This document shows positions 44,293 through 53,237 of a DNA stretch of 64,000 bases, piece after piece (positions within the stretch are counted from its first letter, which is position 1; each line of letters opens with the position of its first letter). The notes beneath the pieces were generated by a model. That model searched no databases. It was not told where the DNA came from and saw nothing but the letters and a program-made list of their open reading frames with translations. A program made the translations under genes and the position numbers. This stretch comes from Phytopseudomonas straminea (GTDB lineage: Bacteria > Pseudomonadota > Gammaproteobacteria > Pseudomonadales > Pseudomonadaceae), in the NCBI RefSeq assembly GCF_900112645.1, contig NZ_FOMO01000004.1, positions 434,001 through 498,000 of the forward strand, read 5' to 3'.

Positions 44293-45003
44293 TCAACCCA
44301 GCAGCACATCCAGCCGTCGCATCACCTCGATCCCCTGAGGCGAAATATCCACCCCATAGGCCAGCACCTCGACGCCCGCCTGCACCGCCTCGCGCAGCGC
44401 AGCGGCGTAAGCCGGATCGATTTCCTCGGCTGGCCGCACAGCCTCGATGCCCGACAGGTTCACGCAATACAGCTGCACGGCGCGCACGCCGCTGCGCGCC
44501 AGGGCAGCCAGCTCGCGCAGGTGCTTGGCGCCGCGCTCGGTGCGCGCATCCGGGAAGGCAGCGACCCTGCTGTCGGAAAATCCCAGGGTCACGCTTTTCA
44601 CTTCGACGAAGGCTACGCCGCCCGGATACTCGAGGCAGAAGTCGACCCGGCTGCGCTCCACGCCGTACGGCACCTCGCGGCGCAAGGCAGTGAAGCCGGC
44701 CAGCTCGGGGATTCGCCCGGCACGCAAGGCCTCTTCGACCAGCGCGTTGGCCCGCGCCGTATTGATGCAGGCCAGCCGACCATGGGGCGTTTCACCGACT
44801 TCCCAGGTGCCGGGCAGCTTGCGCTTGGGATCGTTGGAGCGGCTGAACCACACCCAACAGCCTTCGCTCATGCAGTTGAGCATCGAGCCGGTGTTCGGGC
44901 AGTGGATGGTCAGCAGTTCACCGCCAGCGGTTTCGATATCGGCGAGAAAGCGCTTGTAGCGGCGCAGCAACCGGGCCTCTTCGAGGGGCGGATCAAACTG
45001 CAT
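44293..45003 (-). CDS. sfsA: SfsA family DNA-binding / nuclease-fold protein
   Basis: The 236-residue product matches SfsA, first found as a sugar-fermentation stimulation protein in E. coli. Visible blocks are [50 protein letters not shown] (the nuclease-like Asp...Glu-Val-Lys core) and [13 protein letters not shown]. It probably binds DNA with an OB-like domain. It overlaps the 3' end of the aminotransferase gene by 11 bases, so the two are coupled. Confidence 0.93.
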   Translation of the reverse strand: MQFDPPLEEARLLRRYKRFLADIETAGGELLTIHCPNTGSMLNCMSEGCWVWFSRSNDPKRKLPGTWEVGETPHGRLACINTARANALVEEALRAGRIPELAGFTALRREVPYGVERSRVDFCLEYPGGVAFVEVKSVTLGFSDSRVAAFPDARTERGAKHLRELAALARSGVRAVQLYCVNLSGIEAVRPAEEIDPAYAAALREAVQAGVEVLAYGVDISPQGIEVMRRLDVLLG

Positions 45004-46174
45004 GGGCTTGCCAGCTCTTCAGGCCACGGGCGATGCGCGCGACGGCTTCTTCGAGACGCGGCAGGCTCTGGGTGTAGGCGAAACGCACATGGTGGCCGGC
45101 CTGATGGCGACCGAAGTCCAATCCCGGCGTGAAGGCCACATGTTCGGTTTCCAGGAAGTGCTGACAGAAGGCATAGGCATCACCGCCAAAAGCGCTCACG
45201 TCGGCATACAGATAGAAGGCCCCCTCGGGCTCGACGGCGATGCCGAAGCCGAGCTCGCGCAACGCCGGCAGCAGAAAGTCGCGGCGCTCGGCAAAGGCGG
45301 CGCGGCGCTCCTCGAAGATGGCCATCGACTCCGGCTGGAAGCAGGCCAGCGCAGCATGCTGAGCCATGCTCGGCGCGCTGATGTAGAGGTTCTGCGCCAG
45401 TTTCTCCAGGTCCGCCACCGCCGCATCGGGCGCCACCAGCCAGCCCAGGCGCCAGCCGGTCATGCCGAAGTATTTGGAGAAGCTGTTGAGTACGAAGGCG
45501 TCGTTATCCACTTCCAGCACGCTGCTGGCGTCCACGCCGTAGGTCAGGCCGTGGTAGATCTCGTCGACCACCATATGCCCGCCACGGGCTTTCAGCGCTT
45601 GGGACAGGGCAGCGAGCTCGGCGGCGCTCAACAGCGTGCCGGTCGGGTTGGCCGGTGAGGCGAGCAAGGCGCCGACGCTGTCGTCATTCCAGTGCTCGGC
45701 AACCGTTCCCGGTGTGAGCTGATAACGCTGCTCGGGGCCGACCGGCACCAACTGCGCCGCCCCTTCGACCAGGCGCAGAAAATGCCGGTTGCAGGGGTAG
45801 CCCGGGTCGGCCAGCAGCCAGTGCTTGCCGGGGTCGACCAGCAGGCTCGCCGCCAGCAGCAGTGCACCGGAGCCGCCCGGCGTGATGAGAATGCGCTGGG
45901 GGTCTATGCTCAGCCGATAGCGTTGCGCGTAGAAGCCCGCAATCGCCTCACGCAATGCCGGCAAGCCGCGTGCGGCGGTGTAACGGGTATGGCCGGCAGC
46001 CAGCGCCGCCTGGCCAGCGGCCACGATGGGCGCGGCGGTGGTGAAATCCGGCTCGCCGATCTCCAGGTGAATGACGTCATGGCCCTCGGCCTGCAACTGG
46101 TTGGCGCGCGCCAGCAGGGCCATCACATGAAAGGGTTCGATCGCGCGGCTGCGGGCGCTGTAAGGCTGTGCCAT
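44993..46174 (-). CDS. PLP-dependent aminotransferase (class I/II)
   Basis: The 393-residue fold-type I aminotransferase has [44 protein letters not shown], the PLP lysine in [16 protein letters not shown], and a C-terminal substrate arginine in [10 protein letters not shown]. It is similar to aspartate/alanine-type aminotransferases found beside sfsA and dksA in Pseudomonas; the substrate pair cannot be told from sequence. Its start is ATG at 46174. sfsA follows on the same strand. Confidence 0.88.
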   Translation of the reverse strand: MAQPYSARSRAIEPFHVMALLARANQLQAEGHDVIHLEIGEPDFTTAAPIVAAGQAALAAGHTRYTAARGLPALREAIAGFYAQRYRLSIDPQRILITPGGSGALLLAASLLVDPGKHWLLADPGYPCNRHFLRLVEGAAQLVPVGPEQRYQLTPGTVAEHWNDDSVGALLASPANPTGTLLSAAELAALSQALKARGGHMVVDEIYHGLTYGVDASSVLEVDNDAFVLNSFSKYFGMTGWRLGWLVAPDAAVADLEKLAQNLYISAPSMAQHAALACFQPESMAIFEERRAAFAERRDFLLPALRELGFGIAVEPEGAFYLYADVSAFGGDAYAFCQHFLETEHVAFTPGLDFGRHQAGHHVRFAYTQSLPRLEEAVARIARGLKSWQAHAV

Positions 46175-46489
46175 GGGAATGCCCCGGGAAACGATAAAGG
46201 TGGAATTCTATCAGGGGCGCTCTGTCATACCGTGCCAACGCACCACTGAAATACGTGTTTACATTGCGATTGCAGGCTTTGGCATCCGCCATGGGGTGGC
46301 TCTTCAGGCTCACCACGAAGCCCAGGCAGGGCCGGCTGGAAACCAGACGCACAACCGCGACATCCGGGAGTGGCGCGGCTTGAGTCGATCTGGTAAGTTC
46401 GCCGGCTTGCAGTCGCAGGGCCGTTATTGTAAACGGCAACGGACACATTCCCTGCGCAGTGGATTAGAGAGAGTGAGAGGCGGTCATCC
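46175..46489. other. 315-bp divergent region of aminotransferase and dksA
   Basis: No gene is present. The stretch holds the promoters of the minus-strand aminotransferase and plus-strand dksA. The last bases carry a purine-rich ribosome site GAGAGAGTGAGAGGCGG ahead of the dksA ATG. A run TTGCAGTCGCAGGG...TTATTGTAAAC near 46407-46433 may contain the dksA promoter, but the spacing is poor. I see nothing else. Confidence 0.4.
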
Positions 46490-46933
46490 ATGCCCACCAA
46501 AGCAAAAGCAACAAACGGCCAATTGATTCGTGGCTTCGAACCCTACAAGGAAACCAAGGGCGAGGAGTACATGAGCGAGGCGATGCGCGCCCACTTCACC
46601 AGTATCCTGAACAAATGGAAGCTGGAACTGATGCAGGAAGTCGACCGTACCGTGCACCACATGCAGGACGAAGCGGCCAACTTCCCGGATCCAGCCGACC
46701 GCGCCAGCCAGGAAGAGGAATTCAGCCTGGAACTGCGCGCCCGTGATCGCGAGCGCAAGCTGATCAAGAAGATCGACGAGACGCTGCAGCTGATCGAAGA
46801 CGAAGACTACGGCTGGTGCGACTCCTGCGGTGTCGAGATCGGCATCCGTCGCCTGGAAGCGCGCCCTACCGCCACCCTGTGCATCGATTGCAAGACCCTG
46901 GCGGAAATCAAGGAAAAACAGGTCGGCTCCTGA
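46490..46933 (+). CDS. dksA: RNA polymerase-binding transcription factor DksA
   Basis: DksA binds in the RNA polymerase secondary channel and, with ppGpp, tunes rRNA and amino-acid promoters. The 147-residue product has the coiled coil (FTSILNKWKLELMQEVDRTVHHMQDEAANFPDPADRASQEEE) with the tip acidic residues near DPADRAS, and the four-cysteine zinc finger CDSCG...CIDC. A hairpin terminator follows the stop, then gluQ, a pairing conserved in gammaproteobacteria. The zinc-binding cysteines mark this as DksA rather than the zinc-free DksA2 paralogue. Confidence 0.97.
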   Translation: MPTKAKATNGQLIRGFEPYKETKGEEYMSEAMRAHFTSILNKWKLELMQEVDRTVHHMQDEAANFPDPADRASQEEEFSLELRARDRERKLIKKIDETLQLIEDEDYGWCDSCGVEIGIRRLEARPTATLCIDCKTLAEIKEKQVGS

Positions 46934-46945
46934 GTCGATCCACAG

Positions 46946-46975
46946 ACGGGGCGCTCAGGCGCCCCGTTTCGTTTC
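46946..46975 (+). terminator. Terminator between dksA and gluQ
   Basis: ACGGGGCGC and GCGCCCCGT make a 9-bp stem around TCAG, followed by TTCGTTTCG. In other bacteria a dksA-gluQ terminator limits gluQ expression; this hairpin fits that arrangement, with an imperfect T-rich tail. Confidence 0.75.
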
Positions 46976-46997
46976 GCCCCCGCACAAACGCCCCGCC

Positions 46998-47885
46998 ATG
47001 CATAAACCCGCCTATATCGGTCGCTTCGCGCCCACGCCCAGTGGCTACCTGCACTTCGGCTCACTGGTCGCCGCCCTTGCCTCCTATCTCGATGCCCGCT
47101 CCGTCGGCGGCCGCTGGCTGCTGCGCATGGAAGACCTCGACCCGCCCCGAGAAGTGCCTGGTGCCCAGGCCGCCATCCTGCAGACCCTGGAGCGCTATGG
47201 CCTGCACTGGGACGGCGAGCTGGTGCGCCAGAGCGATCGCCACGGCGAATACGAAGCGCTGGTGCAGCGCCTGTTCGACCAGGGCCTGGCCTACGCCTGC
47301 ACCTGTTCGCGCAAGCAGCTCGAAGGCTGCGGTGGCATTTACCCGGGCCATTGCCGCAACGCCGGGCACGCCTGCCATGACGCGGCCATCCGCCTGCGCG
47401 TGCCCGAGCTGACCTACCGTTTCACCGATCGCGTGCAGGGCGAATACAGCCAGCACCTGGGCCGCGAGGTCGGCGACTTCGTGATCCGTCGCCGCGACGG
47501 CCTGTACGCCTACCAGCTCGCCGTGGTGCTGGACGATGCCTGGCAGGGCATCAACAGCGTGGTACGCGGCGCCGACCTGCTCGACTCCACGCCGCGCCAG
47601 CTCTACCTGCAGGAGCTGCTCGGCTTATCCCAGCCGCGTTATCTGCATGTGCCGCTGATCATCCAGCCCGACGGCCACAAGCTCGGCAAGTCCTACCGCT
47701 CGCCGCCCCTGCCCGGCGACCAGGCCACGCCTTTGCTGATCCGCGCATTACGTGCCCTGGGTCAGCCCGCGCCCGACGAGTTGGTCGATACCAGCGTCGA
47801 AGAGCTGCTGCAGTGGAGCGCCAGGCATTGGGACGCCAGCCTCATTCCCCGTACCCGCAACCTCGCGGAAAGCCAGTTGCGCTGA
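46998..47885 (+). CDS. gluQ: Glutamyl-Q tRNA(Asp) synthetase
   Basis: GluQ-RS attaches glutamate to queuosine at the wobble base of tRNA(Asp). The 295-residue product is a truncated GluRS lacking the anticodon-binding domain: class I signature FAPTPSGYLHFGSLVAALASYLDA, a zinc knuckle CTCSRKQLEGCGGIYPGHC and the degenerate KMSKS-like GHKLGKS. The ATG at 46998 fits family starts; the open frame to 46830 overlaps dksA. It lies 64 bases after dksA. Confidence 0.95.
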   Translation: MHKPAYIGRFAPTPSGYLHFGSLVAALASYLDARSVGGRWLLRMEDLDPPREVPGAQAAILQTLERYGLHWDGELVRQSDRHGEYEALVQRLFDQGLAYACTCSRKQLEGCGGIYPGHCRNAGHACHDAAIRLRVPELTYRFTDRVQGEYSQHLGREVGDFVIRRRDGLYAYQLAVVLDDAWQGINSVVRGADLLDSTPRQLYLQELLGLSQPRYLHVPLIIQPDGHKLGKSYRSPPLPGDQATPLLIRALRALGQPAPDELVDTSVEELLQWSARHWDASLIPRTRNLAESQLR

Positions 47886-47937
47886 ACGCCGCTAACGGTC
47901 AGCCTTGCCCACCCAACGTCATCATCAGGAAATCGCC

Positions 47938-48468
47938 ATGCGCGCCCAGTTCGAAGAACTCATCGGCAAAATCAGCTCGGGCTGCCTGCCGCAGGATGAA
48001 ATCACCCGCATTGCCGACGAGGCCGCCCAGGCCTACGCAGACCCGGCCGCTTTCCTGGCGGCCAATCCGGACATCAATTACGACGACAGTTTTCCCATTC
48101 CCCTGGGCGAGTGGATGGTGGTCGGCAACCTGCCAGAGACCGTGCTGTTCCAGGCCGACAGCTATGAAGACCTGTTCAGCCAGATCACCGAGTCGTTCGG
48201 GCCCGAGGTGAGCTTCGTACTGGCCGCCAAGCAGTTGAAGAAGGTCGAACCGCTCAAGGCCCTGAACCGCATCCAGGTGCAGCTCGGCAGCCTGTCGAAG
48301 GAAACCCAGGGCTACACGCTGGTCGACTTCAGCGAACCGCTGGATGACGAGCTGCAGGCGGTGCTGGTTTACACCACCGACCTGCCACGAGTGCTGGAGC
48401 TGGCGGTCGAGATCGGCATTTACGCGGCGCCGGCTTACGAAGCGCTGAAGGCTGCTCGGGCGCAATAA
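47938..48468 (+). CDS. Conserved hypothetical protein (176 residues)
   Basis: I do not recognise this protein. It is acidic, soluble and without a signal peptide or membrane helix. It begins MRAQFEELIGKISSGCLPQDEITRIADEAAQAY and has no recognisable catalytic motif. The composition, with many hydrophobic/acidic alternations and a C-terminal helix (APAYEALKAARAQ), suggests a compact alpha/beta fold. CAGGAAATCGCC precedes the ATG at 47938, which argues against the upstream start at 47905. It follows gluQ by 52 bases. Its codon usage looks like that of its neighbours, and good frame integrity makes it a genuine gene. Confidence 0.75.
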   Translation: MRAQFEELIGKISSGCLPQDEITRIADEAAQAYADPAAFLAANPDINYDDSFPIPLGEWMVVGNLPETVLFQADSYEDLFSQITESFGPEVSFVLAAKQLKKVEPLKALNRIQVQLGSLSKETQGYTLVDFSEPLDDELQAVLVYTTDLPRVLELAVEIGIYAAPAYEALKAARAQ

Positions 48469-48481
48469 ATACTGCTGGCAC

Positions 48482-48511
48482 CTGAGTGTCGCTTCGCTCG
48501 ACCCAGGCTAC
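48482..48511. repeat. Single GTAGCC...GATACCC family repeat
   Basis: CTGAGTGTCGCTTCGCTCGACCCAGGCTAC is a diverged copy of the repeat seen at 32038 and 44200. It lies between convergent ends of the 176-residue gene and the lipase gene. Confidence 0.5.
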
Positions 48512-48517
48512 GTCACT

Positions 48518-49420
48518 TTAAAGCCCCGCGTCGTGCAGCCGACGCAGGTGCTCGATATACAGGCCGACCGGATCGACACCCTCGCCGACCCGGCCGAAGT
48601 GCTGGTTGACGATATCCAGGTGATCGAGCGGGTAATCGTCGCGGATCACCTTGCCCAGATGCGAACTGACCCGCCCGACCATGCCGTCGCATTGACCGGC
48701 CTCGCGCACGAAGGTGCGGGCGAAACGCCGACAGAACCAGTTCGACGGATCACGTCGGTTGCCACCCTGGTCGGTGATGCCCGGCTGCAGGGTGCCGGAC
48801 CAGGAGTAATAGCGCACGCCATTGACCTCCTCGGGCCCGTCTTCGCCCCAAGCCGAGGGCAAACCCTGCGGGTACTGGTGGTTGAAAATGCCCACGCCCT
48901 CGGTGGTCAGCGAGCGGTGGGCGGCGGTGGCGTTGATCGGCAGGCTCGCCCCGCGTAGCCCGCCGTCGAGCAGGGTAAATAGCCGCGCCAGCATATGGGT
49001 GCTGGTGCGCATCAGCAGGCTGCGCAGGCTTTTCGAGGCGTACTTGCGTTCTAGGTGATCGGCCAGCTCGGAACCCTGGTTGGGCCCGGCCACGGAGGTT
49101 ACCGAGGCGACCCATTCCGGGCGGTGGGCGGCGGCGTACCGGCACACCAGTGCGCCCTGGCTATGGCCGATCAGGTGCACCTTCTGCGCGCCGCTGCGCC
49201 GCCGCGCCTCGGCAATCTGCAGCAGCAGCTGTTCACCACGCAGTTCGGTGGCATGCACCGGCGACAGACGCGCCGGGTATACCTCAACACCCTGATTGCG
49301 CAGCGCAGTGGTGATGCCATACCAGTAGTCCATCCCGCACAGTTTTACGAAGCCCAGCATGCCGGGCACCAGCACCAGTGGATACCGGGGAACTGCGCGA
49401 TGACCCTTTTCAGCTTCCAT
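48518..49420 (-). CDS. Intracellular family I lipase-like alpha/beta hydrolase
   Basis: The 300-residue product aligns along its length with secreted Pseudomonas family I.1 lipases: YPLVLVPGMLGF, ELRGEQLLLQI, nucleophile motif Gly-His-Ser87-Gln-Gly, VNGVRYYSWSG, Asp245 in CDGMVG and His267 in PLDHLDIVNQ. The catalytic triad is therefore complete. Unlike the secreted enzymes, it has no signal peptide, and the two cysteines that form the lipase disulphide are replaced by Trp191 and Val251. No lipase chaperone (lif) gene is adjacent. It is probably cytoplasmic. GAGGTAACGCTCC precedes the chosen ATG; the open frame reaches 49456. Confidence 0.85.
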   Translation of the reverse strand: MEAEKGHRAVPRYPLVLVPGMLGFVKLCGMDYWYGITTALRNQGVEVYPARLSPVHATELRGEQLLLQIAEARRRSGAQKVHLIGHSQGALVCRYAAAHRPEWVASVTSVAGPNQGSELADHLERKYASKSLRSLLMRTSTHMLARLFTLLDGGLRGASLPINATAAHRSLTTEGVGIFNHQYPQGLPSAWGEDGPEEVNGVRYYSWSGTLQPGITDQGGNRRDPSNWFCRRFARTFVREAGQCDGMVGRVSSHLGKVIRDDYPLDHLDIVNQHFGRVGEGVDPVGLYIEHLRRLHDAGL

Positions 49421-49564
49421 TGGAGCGTTACCTCGTGAGCGACTGGTCACGTGCAACGCGCATCATGACAGTCGATGGCCACTATCGAGCCGTTCGACTT
49501 CATCCAAGACTGCCTCGCCCCTAGCATGGTTCCGTGAAACACCGAATGCGAAACGAGGTACACC

Positions 49565-49699
49565 ATGAAAGCCCTGACAATTACCCTGCTGCTGAGCCTG
49601 CTCAGCACCCAGGTGATGGCCCTCCCAAGCCGCAACCCGTCGCCGATCCTTGGTGAAGCCGTAGACAGCACCCAGCTGCAGATGCCGACCGAGCAGTGA
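49565..49699 (+). CDS. Small secreted peptide, function unknown (44 residues)
   Basis: A short open frame follows a good ribosome site (GAGGTACACC). The product has a typical signal peptide (MKALTITLLLSLLSTQVMA) and leaves a mature peptide of about 25 residues (LPSRNPSPILGEAVDSTQLQ...). It is not similar to anything I know. Third-position GC bias and the well-formed signal peptide support it as a real gene. It lies between the divergent lipase and osmE. Confidence 0.6.
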   Translation: MKALTITLLLSLLSTQVMALPSRNPSPILGEAVDSTQLQMPTEQ

Positions 49700-49742
49700 G
49701 GCGCCCACCGCAAGGCCTGTGCGAAGGCACCTGATTTAAGCC

Positions 49743-49770
49743 GAACTTAATTCCCTGGCCCAGGCTCAGA
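49743..49770 (+). promoter_or_regulatory. AlgU (sigma-22 / RpoE-type) promoter of osmE
   Basis: GAACTT (49743-49748), a 17-base spacer and TCAGA (49766-49770) match the AlgU/RpoE consensus GAACTT-N16/17-TCTGA at all but one base. It ends 34 bases before the osmE ATG. osmE is a known AlgU target in P. aeruginosa. The sequence match is seen; use in vivo is inferred. Confidence 0.75.
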
Positions 49771-49804
49771 AAAATGGTCTGGTTCATCACAAGGGAAATT
49801 AACC

Positions 49805-50158
49805 ATGTTCAAGCAAAGCCTGGGTGCCGCCTGCGTACTGGCCGTTCTGACCGGTTGTGCCGGCAAGCCGGAAAATCCGGTCGACCACTTCACCTTCCGC
49901 AACGAACCGCTGGTCAAGCAGGTCGAGAAGGATATGAGCAAGTCCACCGTTCTCGAACTGGGCGGCCCACCTTCCACGGAAATCAACCGCACCGTCGCGC
50001 CGGGCACCTGCAACAACTACATCCTCAACAAGGATGGCAAGCAGCAGCCCTACTACGTCGCGTTCAACTCGGCTGACCGCGTGGAAAGCAAGGGCTTCCT
50101 GACCTGCGAACAGATGGAGATCAACGAGCGCGAGCGCGCCCGTGGTCACGGCATCTGA
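49805..50158 (+). CDS. osmE: Osmotically inducible lipoprotein OsmE
   Basis: The 117-residue product has a lipoprotein signal with lipobox LTGC (Cys18) and a SmpA/OmlA-type BamE-like domain (VKQVEKDMSKSTVLELGGPPSTE, PGTCNNYILNKDGKQQPYYVAFNSADRVESKGFLTC), which aligns with E. coli OsmE. Two cysteines in the domain may form a disulphide. It should sit in the outer membrane and respond to osmotic and envelope stress; the AlgU promoter supports that. A bidirectional terminator follows. Confidence 0.9.
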   Translation: MFKQSLGAACVLAVLTGCAGKPENPVDHFTFRNEPLVKQVEKDMSKSTVLELGGPPSTEINRTVAPGTCNNYILNKDGKQQPYYVAFNSADRVESKGFLTCEQMEINERERARGHGI

Positions 50159-50175
50159 TTGCTGACGCTGAAATT

Positions 50176-50210
50176 AAAAATGCCCGCCTCGTGAGAGAGC
50201 GGGCATTTTT
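50176..50210. terminator. Bidirectional terminator between osmE and cysN
   Basis: AAAAATGCCCGC and GCGGGCATTTTT form a 12-bp perfect stem (7 bp GC-rich core with A/T flanks) around an 11-base loop, functional on both strands for convergent osmE and cysNC. Confidence 0.93.
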
Positions 50211-50273
50211 TATGTCCAGCAAAACCTGCCTCTAACGCAGCTGCGCCGAAGCGCAGCTGACCATAAGCAGGTT

Positions 50274-52163
50274 TTAGATGGCGCCGCGGGCACGCAGTAC
50301 GGCTAGCACCTGCTTGACGCCGTCCTCCACCGACACGCTTTGGGTGTCGATAACCAGGTCGGCATTGAGCGGTACATCGTACGGGAAGGACTCGCCCGGG
50401 ATGTTGTCGCCACCGGCCGCGTACAGCCCCTGCGGATCGCGCTCGGCGCACACCTGCGGCGAAGCCTGTACGTAGACGGTGACCAGTCGCTCGGCGCCGA
50501 TCAGCGCCCTGGCCTGCTCGCGGCCTTCGGCATCCGGCGCCACGAACGCAGCGAGAGCAATCAGCCCTGCTTCGTTGAACTGACGCGCCACATGGGCGGC
50601 ACGACGCCAGTTCTCGGCACGGCCGGCACGATCCTGCGGCAGCCCTTTGTTCAGGTCATGGCGCAGGTTCTGGCCGTCGAGCACGTACACCGCACGCCCC
50701 ATGTCGAACAGCTTGCGCTCCAGGGCATAGGCCAGGGTGCTCTTGCCAGCGCCGGACAGACCACTGAACAGCACGGTGGCCGGCTGCTGGCCGAGGCGCG
50801 CAGCACGTTCCTCGGTAGACACGTGGCCGCTGTCGGCATGGTGCGCACCACTGCTGGCATCGGCGATGATCATGCCGGCGCCTACGGTGCCGTTGGTCAG
50901 GCGATCAATGACGATGAACGCACCGGTGGTGCGGTTGTGCTCGTAGCCGTCGAGCGCAATCGGGGCATCCAGGGCGATTTTGACCTTGCCGATCTCGTTG
51001 AGCTGGAGGCTGCTCGCCGCCCCCTGCTCCAGAGTGTTCACGTCGACCCGGTGGGTGATGCTGGCGATCGAGCCCGGCACATAACTGGTAGCACGCTTGA
51101 TGTCGTATTTCTTGCCCGGCAGCATCGGCTCTTCGGCCATCCACACCAGCATGGCGTCAAAGCTGTCGGTCACCTGCGGACGGTTGTCGGCATGCACCAG
51201 CATGTCGCCGCGCGACACGTCGATCTCGTCTTCCAGGGTCAGGGTAATCGCCTGGCCCGGGCCGGCCTGCTCCAGCTCACCTTCGAAGGTGACAATGGAC
51301 TTCACCCGGCTGCCCTTGCCCGACGGCAGCGCGATGACTTCATCGCCCTTGCGCACGATGCCGCTGGCCAGGGTGCCGGCGAAACCGCGGAAATTGAGGT
51401 TCGGGCGGTTGACGTACTGCACCGGTAAGCGCAGGTCGTCGAAGTTGCGATCGCCCGCCACTTCCACGCTCTCAAGAATTTCCATCAGCGACTGGCCGGT
51501 GTACCAGGGCGAGCGCTCGGACTTGTTGACCACGTTGTCGCCCTTGAGCGCCGACATGGGTACAAACTCCAGGGTGGTCGGGCGCAGGTCGATCTTCTCG
51601 GCAAAGGCCAGGTAATCGGCCTTGATCTGCTCGAACACGCCCTGGTCGAAGTCCTTGAGGTCCATCTTGTTGACGGCGACGACGATGTGCTTGATGCCCA
51701 GCAAAGACGCGATAAAGCTGTGCCGTTTGGTCTGGGTCTGCACGCCGTAACGGGCGTCGATCAGGATGATGGCCAGGTCGCAGGTCGAAGCGCCGGTGGC
51801 CATGTTGCGCGTGTACTGCTCATGGCCGGGGGTGTCGGCGATGATGAACTTGCGCTTGGCGGTTGAGAAATAGCGGTAGGCGACATCGATGGTGATGCCC
51901 TGCTCGCGCTCGGCCTGCAGGCCGTCGACCAGCAGCGCCAGGTCGACCTCCTCACCAGTGGTGCCGCTCTTCTTCGAATCGCGGGTGATGGCTTCCAGGT
52001 GATCTTCGTAGATCATCTTGGAGTCGTGCAGCAGGCGCCCGATCAGGGTGCTCTTGCCGTCATCGACGTTACCGCAGGTGAGGAAGCGCAGCAGTTCCTT
52101 GCGCTCGTGCTGAGCCAGGTAGGCGTGAATGTCCTGGCTGATCAAATCGGATTGGTGACTCAT
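50274..52163 (-). CDS. cysN: Bifunctional sulphate adenylyltransferase large subunit / APS kinase (CysNC)
   Basis: The 629-residue product fuses CysN, the GTPase subunit of ATP sulphurylase (G1 motif GNVDDGKST at residues 31-39, [16 protein letters not shown]), to a C-terminal CysC APS kinase (P-loop [16 protein letters not shown] near residue 465, then [13 protein letters not shown]). With CysD it activates sulphate to APS and then to PAPS. It follows cysD by 12 bases on the minus strand. The N/C fusion is usual in Pseudomonas and Rhizobia and removes the need for a separate cysC. Confidence 0.96.
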   Translation of the reverse strand: MSHQSDLISQDIHAYLAQHERKELLRFLTCGNVDDGKSTLIGRLLHDSKMIYEDHLEAITRDSKKSGTTGEEVDLALLVDGLQAEREQGITIDVAYRYFSTAKRKFIIADTPGHEQYTRNMATGASTCDLAIILIDARYGVQTQTKRHSFIASLLGIKHIVVAVNKMDLKDFDQGVFEQIKADYLAFAEKIDLRPTTLEFVPMSALKGDNVVNKSERSPWYTGQSLMEILESVEVAGDRNFDDLRLPVQYVNRPNLNFRGFAGTLASGIVRKGDEVIALPSGKGSRVKSIVTFEGELEQAGPGQAITLTLEDEIDVSRGDMLVHADNRPQVTDSFDAMLVWMAEEPMLPGKKYDIKRATSYVPGSIASITHRVDVNTLEQGAASSLQLNEIGKVKIALDAPIALDGYEHNRTTGAFIVIDRLTNGTVGAGMIIADASSGAHHADSGHVSTEERAARLGQQPATVLFSGLSGAGKSTLAYALERKLFDMGRAVYVLDGQNLRHDLNKGLPQDRAGRAENWRRAAHVARQFNEAGLIALAAFVAPDAEGREQARALIGAERLVTVYVQASPQVCAERDPQGLYAAGGDNIPGESFPYDVPLNADLVIDTQSVSVEDGVKQVLAVLRARGAI

Positions 52164-52175
52164 GGTGCGTGATCC

Positions 52176-53093
52176 TCAGAAATAGCCCTGACGTTTCTTT
52201 TCTTCCATCGAGCCGGCGGCGTCGTGATCGATCACGCGGCCCTGGCGCTCGGAAGTCCGGGTCAGGAGCATTTCCTGGATGATGTCGGTCAGGCTTTCGG
52301 CCTCGGACTCCACCGCGCCGGTCAGCGGGTAGCAGCCCAGGGTGCGGAAACGCACCTTCTTCTTCTGGATGCGTGCCTTCTCCTCGTCGCTCAGGTGCTC
52401 GAGGATACGCTCGTCATCGATCATGATCAGCGTGCCGTTCTTCTCGATCACTTCACGCTCGGCGGCGAAGTACAGCGGCACGATCGGGATCTGTTCCAGA
52501 TAGATGTACTGCCAGATATCCAGCTCGGTCCAGTTGGAGAGCGGGAACACGCGGATCGACTCGCCCTTCTTGACGTTGCCGTTGTACACGTTCCACAGCT
52601 CGGGGCGCTGGTTCTTCGGGTCCCAGCGGTGCTTGCTGTCGCGGAACGAGTAGACACGCTCCTTGGCACGGGACTTCTCTTCGTCGCGGCGTGCCCCACC
52701 GAAGGCGGCGTCGAAGCCGTACTTGTCCAGCGCCTGCTTGAGGCCCTCGGTCTTCATCACATCGGTGTGCTTGGCACTGCCGTAGGTGAAGGGGTTCATG
52801 TCCTGCGCCACACCGTCGGGATTGATGTGGGTGATCAGGTCCAGACCCATCTCGCTGACCATCTTGTCGCGGAAGCGATACATCTCCTGGAATTTCCAGC
52901 GCGTATCGACGTGCATCACCGGAAACGGCAGCTTGCCGGGAAAGAACGCCTTGCGCGCTAGATGCAGCATCACGGCGGAATCCTTGCCGATGGAATAGAG
53001 CATCACCGGGTTGTCGAATTCGGCGGCCACTTCACGAATGATGTGGATACTTTCCGCCTCGAGCTGTTTCAAGTGCGTCAGTTTGTCGAGCAT
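52176..53093 (-). CDS. cysD: Sulphate adenylyltransferase small subunit
   Basis: CysD is the catalytic subunit of ATP sulphurylase. The 305-residue product has the PP-loop-type ATP-binding segment [38 protein letters not shown], the conserved [22 protein letters not shown] and [14 protein letters not shown]. It partners CysNC encoded immediately downstream. The 144-bp spacer to the Nif3 gene should hold the promoter, controlled by CysB in relatives; I see no definite site. Confidence 0.96.
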   Translation of the reverse strand: MLDKLTHLKQLEAESIHIIREVAAEFDNPVMLYSIGKDSAVMLHLARKAFFPGKLPFPVMHVDTRWKFQEMYRFRDKMVSEMGLDLITHINPDGVAQDMNPFTYGSAKHTDVMKTEGLKQALDKYGFDAAFGGARRDEEKSRAKERVYSFRDSKHRWDPKNQRPELWNVYNGNVKKGESIRVFPLSNWTELDIWQYIYLEQIPIVPLYFAAEREVIEKNGTLIMIDDERILEHLSDEEKARIQKKKVRFRTLGCYPLTGAVESEAESLTDIIQEMLLTRTSERQGRVIDHDAAGSMEEKKRQGYF

Positions 53094-53237
53094 GGCTACT
53101 CACGAGGTCACGGTATTTATTCAGGCCAAACGGGCCTTGGACGAGCGCGCACTCTAGCACAGCACCTACTTCTAATCAGGGCGCCGCTTAGATCGAAACG
53201 CTCTAGCTTTATGCCTGGGAATTTGGACGTCTGGTAC

